A stretch of 64,000 nucleotides of DNA from positions 1,488,001-1,552,000 of the forward strand of contig NZ_SOBN01000002.1 of NCBI RefSeq assembly GCF_004365705.1, in the 5' to 3' direction. Both the position numbers and the translations under genes were made by a program. This document shows positions 58,384 to 64,000 of the stretch, piece after piece. How positions within the stretch are numbered: position 1 is the first letter of the stretch; every line of letters begins with the position of its first letter. This stretch comes from Streptomyces sp. 846.5 (GTDB taxonomy: Bacteria > Actinomycetota > Actinomycetes > Streptomycetales > Streptomycetaceae). The notes beneath the pieces are model-generated. The model saw only the letters and a program-made list of their open reading frames with translations, ran no database searches and had not been told where the DNA came from.

Positions 58384-58677
58384 ATGTCCTACGTCGTGAT
58401 TGCCCGCTACCGCGCACAGCCGGGTTCCGAGAAGCAGGTAGGGCAATCCCTGCGGAACATGCTGGCCCCCAGCCGGGCGGAAAGCGGAAATCTTCGCTAC
58501 GACGTCTACCGCGATCCCCAGGACAGCGCGGCTTTCGTCCTCTGCGAGGAGTACACGGACCAGGCCGCGTTCGAGGCGCACCTCGCCTCGGACCATTTCG
58601 ACCGGTGGCTCCGCCAGGGAACCCTGCCCCTCCTGGCGGAGCGTCACCGGCACGATCTGGTGCCGCTCGACGCGTAG
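58384..58677 (+). CDS. ABM-domain (antibiotic biosynthesis monooxygenase-like) protein
   Basis: 97 residues, dimeric ferredoxin-like alpha/beta barrel of PF03992. Typical strings are YVVIARYRAQPGSEKQV, SRAESGNLRYDVYRD and EEYTDQAAFEAHLASDHF. Cofactor-free quinone-forming monooxygenases (YgiN/ActVA-Orf6 type) and LsrG-like isomerases share this fold. In this island, oxidation of a hydroquinone or handling of a quinol is plausible. Divergent from the ALDH operon. Confidence 0.8.
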   Translation: MSYVVIARYRAQPGSEKQVGQSLRNMLAPSRAESGNLRYDVYRDPQDSAAFVLCEEYTDQAAFEAHLASDHFDRWLRQGTLPLLAERHRHDLVPLDA

Positions 58678-58707
58678 CCGCAGCACACGGCCACACGCGG
58701 TACCCGG

Positions 58708-59781
58708 CTACGACCTTCGTCGGCGCAGCAGCGTCGACAGGGTCACCGCGACGACCAGGACGCCTCCGTAGAAGACCGGCGACACCCAGGCCTGCAGGCC
58801 CAGCAGTTGCAGCCCGAGGATGCCGGTCTCCAGGAAGTAGATCCCGATCAGGGTGCCGATGGGGTTGAAGGTTCCCGGCTCGATGATCGCGGTGCCGAGG
58901 AAGACCGCGGCGAAGGTCGGCAGCAGATAGCTGTCGGCCGTCGTCGGGTTGTAGCCGCCCAGGGCGGCGACGGCGATCACGGCGCCTACTCCGCAGAGCA
59001 GACCGGCCGCGACGAAGGAGCCGAAGCGGATCCGGTCGACCTTGACCCCGGAGAGCCGGCTGACCTCCCGGCTGGCTCCGACGAAGCGTATGTGGCGTCC
59101 CAGCGGGGAGAACGCCAGCAGGTAGGCGAAGCCCGCCACCAGCACCAGCCCGTAGTAGAAGGACACCGGCAGGCCGCCCACCTCGTACAGGGCGATTTTC
59201 CCGAACCCGGCCGAGAGCCCGCTGACCGAGTTGAGGTGGGACATCCACAGTGAGATGCCGCCGAGCAGGGTGCTCATCCCCAGCGTCACCACGATGGTGT
59301 TCACCTCGGCCACGACCACCAGCACACCGTTGACCGCGCCGATCGCCACCCCCGCCAGGACCGCGACGGCCGCCGCCGGCCACACGGCCCAGCCGTGGTC
59401 GACGACCAGGACGGGCAGCAGCGTCGCGGAGAAGCTGAACACCGCCGGGACCGAGAGGTCGACGAACTCCCCCACGCAGATGGTGCACAGCAGGGCCATG
59501 GTGAGGAACACCAGCGGCTGCTGCGAGCTGAAGATGGTCTGGAAGGTCGGCGTCCGCAGGAACAGGCCGGGCTCCGCCGCGGCGTAGACCGCGATCATGG
59601 CCGCCCAGACGGCGATCACCGCATAGCGCGCGGAGACGTTGCGGATCCGGGAGGCCAGGCCAGGCACCGGCCTACGGACCAGCGGTGGCGCCTGCTCGGT
59701 GTGCTGAGATGTCGGCTCGGGCTCATCCTGGCCCAGCGGGCTTTCCACGATGTCCTGTTCATGCTGCTGGGCGGCGTCCAT
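58708..59781 (-). CDS. RbsC-like ABC transporter permease
   Basis: 357 residues with eight or more helices. The VVTLGMSTLLGGISLWMS and GRHIRFVGASREVSRLSGVKVDRIRFGSFVAAGLL stretches (read in parts) are the BPD_transp_2 signature of ribose/simple-sugar permeases. ATG overlaps the ATPase stop by 1 bp (TGATG). Only one permease gene is present, so a homodimer is expected. Confidence 0.85.
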   Translation of the reverse strand: MDAAQQHEQDIVESPLGQDEPEPTSQHTEQAPPLVRRPVPGLASRIRNVSARYAVIAVWAAMIAVYAAAEPGLFLRTPTFQTIFSSQQPLVFLTMALLCTICVGEFVDLSVPAVFSFSATLLPVLVVDHGWAVWPAAAVAVLAGVAIGAVNGVLVVVAEVNTIVVTLGMSTLLGGISLWMSHLNSVSGLSAGFGKIALYEVGGLPVSFYYGLVLVAGFAYLLAFSPLGRHIRFVGASREVSRLSGVKVDRIRFGSFVAAGLLCGVGAVIAVAALGGYNPTTADSYLLPTFAAVFLGTAIIEPGTFNPIGTLIGIYFLETGILGLQLLGLQAWVSPVFYGGVLVVAVTLSTLLRRRRS

Positions 59782-61367
59782 CAGCCAACCCACCCCTTTC
59801 CGTTCTCGGTTGCGCCGAACGTCGCTTGCACGATGGCGTCCTGGTCCAGTTCGCCGCTGAGTTCCTGGGCGACCCGGCCGTCCCGGAAGACCAGCACCCG
59901 GTCGCACAGCACGGCCAGGTCGACCGCGTCGACCGAGGCCAGCACGACCCCGCAGCCGTCCTTCGCCGCCGCCCGGATCGCGTCGATGATGTCGTGCCGG
60001 GCCCCGACGTCGACCGCCTGTGTGGGCTCGTGCAGCACCAGCAGCTTGGGCCTGCCGGCCAGCCACTTGCCCAGCAGCACCTTCTGCTGGTTGCCGCCAC
60101 TGAGCGTGGCGACCGGAGCCCTGGGGTCGGGCGGCCGGATGTCGAGCCGGGCGATCATCTCGGCGGTCTCCTCGGCCTGCCAGGCCGCGCCGATCCGCAG
60201 CGGGCCGCCGCGGCTGCGGACCCGGGGCAGGGTCAGATTGTCGGCCACCGACAACTCCCCGGCGAGCCCTTCCTCAAGACGCCGCTCGGGCACGAAGGCC
60301 ACTCCGGCCGCGACGAACTCACTGGTGGAGCCACGCCTTTGACCCAGCGCCAGATCCTGGTCCCGGACCGTGAGTCGACCGGCCTGAGCCCGCCGCGCGC
60401 CACCGATGGCCTCGGCTGCCTCCTGGAAGCCCGAGCCCACCAGTCCGGTGAAGCCCACGATCTCGCCCCGCCTGATGTCCAGGTCCAAGCCCTCCACCGG
60501 ACCGACGGACAGCCCCCGCACCGAGGCCGGCGCCTCCTCCTGGGCGTGGGTGACCACCCGGTCGTGGGTGACCAGATGGCGTCCGAGCATCATCCGGGTG
60601 AGCGCGGTCTCGTCGACCTCGCTGGTGGGGACGCCCGCCTCGATCACGGCGCCGTCGCGCAGCACGGTGACCCGGTCGGTCACCTCCACGATCTCCTCCA
60701 GCTGGTGCGAGATCAGCAGCACCGAGGCCCCGCCCGCGATCAGCGACCTGACCAGGTCGAAGAACCGGGACCGGGCCGACCGGCCGAGCGCCCGGGTGGA
60801 CTCGTCGAAGATGATCAGACCGCTGCCCGGGCGGTGGTCCTGCATCGCCCGCGCGATGGCGACGGCCGCACGGTCCTCCGCGGACAGCGCCCCGGCCCGC
60901 TCGCCGACGTCCATCGGACGGCCCAGCCTGACCAGGACCTCCTCGACCGCCCGCCGCTCCTCCTTCCGGTCGATCCGCCGGGACAGCCGGCCGGCCCGGT
61001 AGCGGCCCAGCCGCACGTTCTCCCAGATGGTCCGTTCGTCGACCAGGCCGAGGTTCTGGTGGACGACCGAGACCCCGGCCTCGCGCTGCTCCGCCAGCCG
61101 GACCGGCAGCGCCAGCGACCGCCCGTCCACCGTCAGCGACCCGCCCGGATCGGGCGTGTACACCCCGGTCAGGATCTTCACCAGGGTCGACTTCCCGCAT
61201 CCGTTCTGACCCACCAGGCCGTGCAACTCGCCCGGGGCGACCTGCAGTCGGACGTCGCGGAGCACCCGGGCCGGCCCGAACGTCTTGGACAGCCCGGCGA
61301 CCTCCAGCCGGTGGCGCCCCGGCTCGGGCCCGCCGGCCCGCGGCTCGGCGGCGGCAGCCGTCTCCAT
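59781..61367 (-). CDS. RbsA-like tandem ABC ATPase with atypical motifs
   Basis: 528 residues, two ABC domains (about 20-245 and 265-520). Domain 1 has an intact Walker A (GQNGCGKST) and Walker B (LIIFDEST) but its signature reads LSAEDRAAV instead of LSGGQ. Domain 2 has the usual degenerate Walker A (GLVGSGFQE), a canonical LSGGNQQK signature and an unusual Walker B, LHEPTQAVD, with His for the first Asp. One composite site may dominate. ATG at 61367 follows AGGGGTGA; a GTG at 61376 is possible. Confidence 0.82.
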   Translation of the reverse strand: METAAAAEPRAGGPEPGRHRLEVAGLSKTFGPARVLRDVRLQVAPGELHGLVGQNGCGKSTLVKILTGVYTPDPGGSLTVDGRSLALPVRLAEQREAGVSVVHQNLGLVDERTIWENVRLGRYRAGRLSRRIDRKEERRAVEEVLVRLGRPMDVGERAGALSAEDRAAVAIARAMQDHRPGSGLIIFDESTRALGRSARSRFFDLVRSLIAGGASVLLISHQLEEIVEVTDRVTVLRDGAVIEAGVPTSEVDETALTRMMLGRHLVTHDRVVTHAQEEAPASVRGLSVGPVEGLDLDIRRGEIVGFTGLVGSGFQEAAEAIGGARRAQAGRLTVRDQDLALGQRRGSTSEFVAAGVAFVPERRLEEGLAGELSVADNLTLPRVRSRGGPLRIGAAWQAEETAEMIARLDIRPPDPRAPVATLSGGNQQKVLLGKWLAGRPKLLVLHEPTQAVDVGARHDIIDAIRAAAKDGCGVVLASVDAVDLAVLCDRVLVFRDGRVAQELSGELDQDAIVQATFGATENGKGWVG

Positions 61368-61378
61368 GCCGGTCACCC

Positions 61379-62560
61379 CTAGCCCCAGAGCTTTGCGAAG
61401 GAGGTCTCGTACGAGGAGTCGCCGAACCACTCGCCCGAGGCCTGCGCGGCCGCGGTCACCTGCACGCTGCCGATGTTCTGCTTGGTGAACAACCGGGTCG
61501 GGAAGGTCTCGGTGACCGGACCGGACTTGGTCATCATCCGCAGGATCTCGTCGGTGAGCGCCCATCCGGCGTACGGCTGGTCCACCGCGACCACGGCCTT
61601 GACCACGGAGCTGCCCTTGAGCAGCCCCAGGCCGTTGACCGAACCGCCGGCGACCGACAGCGAGATGGACGAGGCCCGTCCCGACTGCTGCAGGCCCTGG
61701 ACGGTGTCCTGCAGGCTGTCCTCGAACTCGGTGTAGTAGTAGGTCGCGCCGGGGTTGCTGAGCACGTTGGAGCTGGTCGCCGAGGCCAGCAGCGCGCTGG
61801 TGGTGGCGGTGATCTTCTTGACGGTGACCTTGCAGTCGGGGCAGTACTTCGAGTAGATCGCCTGCGAGTTGGTCACATACGCCCAGGACGAGGTCGAGTC
61901 CGCCTCGGCCGCGATGATCTCGTCGCCCTTGCCCTTGGAGTCGGCGATCATCCACCAGGCGATCTGGGTCGGCTGGTCGATCGCGCCGGGGACGTAGGTC
62001 ACCGAGTTGTCGTTGACGGTGCCGGCCGGGGCGATCTGGTCCGCGATGATGATCGGGATGCCCTTGGTCTTGGCCGCGTCCAGCGCGTTCTGCGCCATGC
62101 CGTACTCGATGGCGTCGGTGATGATCCCGGCCGCGTTGGCCCCCTCCGCCTGCTGCACGCAGGCCGCGACCGCGGACGGCTGGCCCTGGCCGTCGCACAC
62201 CTGCAGCGACAGCCCGGCCTTGGCCAGCGCCGTCTTCATGGTCGCGGCGGTGACCACAAAGCCGGGGATCTGCTGCACCAGCGGTATGTAGTAGACGGTC
62301 CGGCCCTTGAACGTCGCCGTGCCCGAGACCGCCGCCGTCGGCACCGGGTACGTCGCGGTCGTCGCCGACAGCTTCGCCACCTGCTGCTCCGCCATGGCGA
62401 GGCCCTGGGCGACCGCGTCGCTCCCGCCGGAGGCACTACCGCTCCCGGAGGAGCCACTGCCGGCGCCGCTACCGCTGCTGGATCCGCATCCCGCCAGTAC
62501 CACCGAGGCGGCGACCAACGCCGAGCAGGCCATCAGCCGCCGCTTTCCGTAAAGTCTCAC
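61379..62560 (-). CDS. Type I periplasmic-binding lipoprotein of the RbsABC-like importer
   Basis: 393 residues. Lipobox VLAGC (Cys about 25), Ser/Gly linker, then a PBP type 1 fold (VYYIPLVQQIPGF, AAGIITDAIEYG, GIPIIIADQ, VVAVDQPYAGWALTDEIL). Two-Cys pairs (VCDGQGQPSAVAACVQQ; YCPDCK) are unusual and may form disulfides. The ligand is unknown; position beside the catabolic island suggests it captures that pathway's substrate or a glycosylated form. GTG at 62560 follows GGAGG by 8 nt. Confidence 0.82.
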   Translation of the reverse strand: MRLYGKRRLMACSALVAASVVLAGCGSSSGSGAGSGSSGSGSASGGSDAVAQGLAMAEQQVAKLSATTATYPVPTAAVSGTATFKGRTVYYIPLVQQIPGFVVTAATMKTALAKAGLSLQVCDGQGQPSAVAACVQQAEGANAAGIITDAIEYGMAQNALDAAKTKGIPIIIADQIAPAGTVNDNSVTYVPGAIDQPTQIAWWMIADSKGKGDEIIAAEADSTSSWAYVTNSQAIYSKYCPDCKVTVKKITATTSALLASATSSNVLSNPGATYYYTEFEDSLQDTVQGLQQSGRASSISLSVAGGSVNGLGLLKGSSVVKAVVAVDQPYAGWALTDEILRMMTKSGPVTETFPTRLFTKQNIGSVQVTAAAQASGEWFGDSSYETSFAKLWG

Positions 62561-62574
62561 TAGACAAGCCTCCG

Positions 62575-62595
62575 CAGTTCCCGAACAGTTCCCGA
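62575..62595. repeat. Tandem CAGTTCCCGA direct repeat, 11-bp period
   Basis: Two identical 10-bp copies (62575-62584 and 62586-62595) lie 15-35 nt upstream of the importer's GTG, spaced one helical turn apart. Likely a protein-binding site. Confidence 0.5.
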
Positions 62596-62806
62596 TCCGC
62601 GACCTTCGCGTGAACACTGGGTTTCTACTCCGTTGCTCGGGACACGGCGTGAAGCCTTAGCTTGTGGAATCAGCGGATACCGACCCGTTGCCCAGGTAGG
62701 CAGGGGTGCACCGGACCGCGGACCACCATCCCGGAGCCGTTTCCTGACGCCTCTTTGAGCCGAAATCGGCAAGATCACCCCGGCGCCGCGAGATGCCGCA
62801 CAACCC

Positions 62807-62836
62807 TTGACAGACCCGGCCCGCCGTCAGTACAGG
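62807..62836 (+). promoter_or_regulatory. Candidate promoter TTGACA-18-TACAGG
   Basis: A perfect -35 with a weaker -10 at 18 bp. It points toward the MMPL gene 284 nt away, so a closer promoter may exist. Confidence 0.35.
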
Positions 62837-63119
62837 CGGACGTCCCGATCCCGCCCGGCAGGTGTGAAGTCCGCCTCCGGAGACCGATCCCGGCTACGCC
62901 ATTCGGCCGACCCCGACTGTCCAGTCCGGCGTAGACAGTTCACTCAGTACGTATGCGCCGCATCGGACGCGGACCGCCGGGGCCGCCGCCGCAGCCGGGT
63001 ACCCCCGTTTGACCGTCCCGGCGTGCCCACCGGGTCCGCCGTCCCGAGGATGGGCCCAGGGCCTTTCTGATCTGACGACCCGCCGCCCGGGCCGACCGGC
63101 CGTACCACCGGAGGAACCG

Positions 63120-64000
63120 ATGTCGACGTACCTGTTCCGGCTGTCCAGGTTCGCCTTCCGGCGCCGCCGACTGGTGCTGGCCCTGTGGCTGCTGGCCGCC
63201 GTCGGCGCGATCCTGCTGGGGCAGCTCAGCGGCGGTAAGACCAACGACAACTTCACCATCCCCGGCACCGAGTCCCAGCACGTCTCGGACCTGCTGAAGC
63301 AGAAGGTGCCGGTGCTGAGCGGGGGTCAGACCCAGGTCGTCTTCGCCGTACCGGCCGGCGCGAAGATCACCGCCGAGCCCTACAAGACCGGCGTCAGCAC
63401 CGCGCTCGCGAACCTGAAGACGGTCCCGCAGGTGGTCTCGGTCTCCGACCCCTACACGCAGAACGCCGTCTCCCCGGACGGCCGGGTGGCCCTGGGCCAG
63501 GTGCAGTACTCGGTCGCCCCGGCGCAGGTGAAGGACGCCTCCCTGGACGACGTGAAAACCGCGGTGAAACCGGCCCAGCAGGCCGGCGTCCAGGTGGAGT
63601 ACTCCGGCAGCGTCTACCCCGGCTGGCGGCTCGTCCCTTCGGAGGCGCCCGAGCTGATCGGCCTGGTCATCGCCTTCGTCATCCTGGTGATCACCTTCGG
63701 CGCGCTGGTCACCGCCGGGCTGCCGATCCTCACCGCGATCATCGGCGTGGTGATCACCCTGATGGGCGTCACCGCGGTCGCCGCGGTGGTCGACATCGCC
63801 TCCGCGTCCACCACCGTCGCCATCATGCTCGGCCTGTCCTGCGGCATCGACTACGGCCTGTTCATCCTCTCCCGGCACCGCAACAACCTGCTCACCGGCC
63901 TCAGTGTGGAGGACTCCGCGGCGCTCGCCGCCGGCACCGCGGGAAGCTCCGTGGTCTTCGCCGCCCTCACCGTGATCATCGCCCTGTGCGGGCTGTCCGT
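63120..64000 (+). CDS. MMPL-family membrane transporter, N-terminal part
   Basis: The first 293 residues; the gene continues past the right edge. One N-terminal helix (LVLALWLLAAVGAILLGQL), an extracytoplasmic domain (about 45-175), then a run of helices with the family's GLSCGIDYGLFILSRHRNNLL motif (about 239-259), whose Asp and Tyr are the proton-relay residues in MmpL3-type proteins. Exports lipids, siderophores or drugs by proton exchange. GGAGG lies 6 nt before the ATG. No adjacent TetR gene is seen on this side. Confidence 0.85.
   Translation, partial: MSTYLFRLSRFAFRRRRLVLALWLLAAVGAILLGQLSGGKTNDNFTIPGTESQHVSDLLKQKVPVLSGGQTQVVFAVPAGAKITAEPYKTGVSTALANLKTVPQVVSVSDPYTQNAVSPDGRVALGQVQYSVAPAQVKDASLDDVKTAVKPAQQAGVQVEYSGSVYPGWRLVPSEAPELIGLVIAFVILVITFGALVTAGLPILTAIIGVVITLMGVTAVAAVVDIASASTTVAIMLGLSCGIDYGLFILSRHRNNLLTGLSVEDSAALAAGTAGSSVVFAALTVIIALCGLS

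Larger units (their letters stand above)
62561..63119. other. Intergenic region between the importer and the MMPL gene
   Basis: A 559-bp divergent spacer with no credible gene. It holds the tandem CAGTTCCCGA repeat (62575-62595), a TTGACA/TACAGG promoter candidate (62807-62836) and little else I can support. Confidence 0.5.

Noticed and set aside
1..64000. tRNA genes, insertion sequences, integrase attachment sites and CRISPR arrays
   Set aside because: I looked for T-loop-like sequences, transposase motifs, flanking direct repeats and regularly spaced repeats and saw none.

Overview
The window is strongly GC-rich with G/C at nearly every third codon position. It has many 4-bp ATGA/GTGA gene overlaps, purine-rich Shine-Dalgarno sites, -10 boxes of the TAGRRT type, a DasR-type operator, an LAxTG (class E) sortase substrate and helix-turn-helix proteins with C-terminal membrane and wall domains. 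Together these point to a Streptomyces-like actinomycete (Streptomyces, Streptacidiphilus, Kitasatospora or a close relative), in an accessory, catabolism-rich chromosome stretch. I annotate 51 protein genes, two of them cut by the window edges. I see no rRNA, tRNA, CRISPR array, transposase or phage module.

Layout. 1-3550: the start of a probable salicylate synthase with a methyltransferase; a translationally coupled pair of HTH-membrane proteins, one ending in a peptidoglycan-binding domain and one in DUF2690; and an RsbW-like ATPase. 3558-11890: a xylan locus with secreted GH10 xylanase, LacI repressor, three-gene oligosaccharide importer and cytoplasmic GH3 glycosidase, arranged like the known bxlR-E-F-G-A clusters. 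11990-15847: an ECF sigma factor fused to a zinc-finger segment, a membrane helix and a large outside domain, followed by an LAQTG-anchored beta-helix wall protein. 15838-21685: secreted GH16, an old-yellow-enzyme-type oxidoreductase, a DasR-type-site-linked GH18 chitinase and a sphingomyelinase-like protein. 21670-24245: a small secreted protein with an OmpR/MprA-type two-component system. 24416-32754: a secreted propeller/phosphoesterase with an ABC-2 type transporter, next to a large AfsR/SARP-like regulator. 32852-41114: a LacI-linked arabinoside locus with GH127, importer and secreted GH-A enzyme carrying a ricin-type domain. 41138-43180: an APC/KimA-type permease.

43369-58180 is the most unusual part: about 15 kb, nearly all on the minus strand, of catabolic enzymes around a LysR regulator. 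The LysR-side operon has a two-module extradiol dioxygenase, aldehyde dehydrogenase, fumarylacetoacetase-family protein, second VOC protein, alpha/beta hydrolase, HbpS/GlcG-like protein and a MetE-fold protein that has lost zinc-ligand cysteines. Upstream are a carboxymuconolactone-decarboxylase-family protein and a cupin, then a second operon of aldehyde dehydrogenase, L-2-hydroxyglutarate oxidase-like FAD enzyme, amidohydrolase, ThDP enzyme and Ldh-family dehydrogenase. An RbsABC-like importer follows (58708-62560). The parts fit uptake and meta-type ring cleavage of an aromatic compound feeding the C5 2-oxoglutarate/2-hydroxyglutarate level, but I do not recognise the pathway as a described one. 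The window ends in an MMPL-family exporter.

Regulation is unusually legible. Several promoters have near-consensus hexamers with 17-bp spacing (xylanase, bxlE, GH127, the ABC/phosphoesterase operon, the ring-cleavage operon), most with a dyad or repeat beside them. Four stem-loop terminators are clear.
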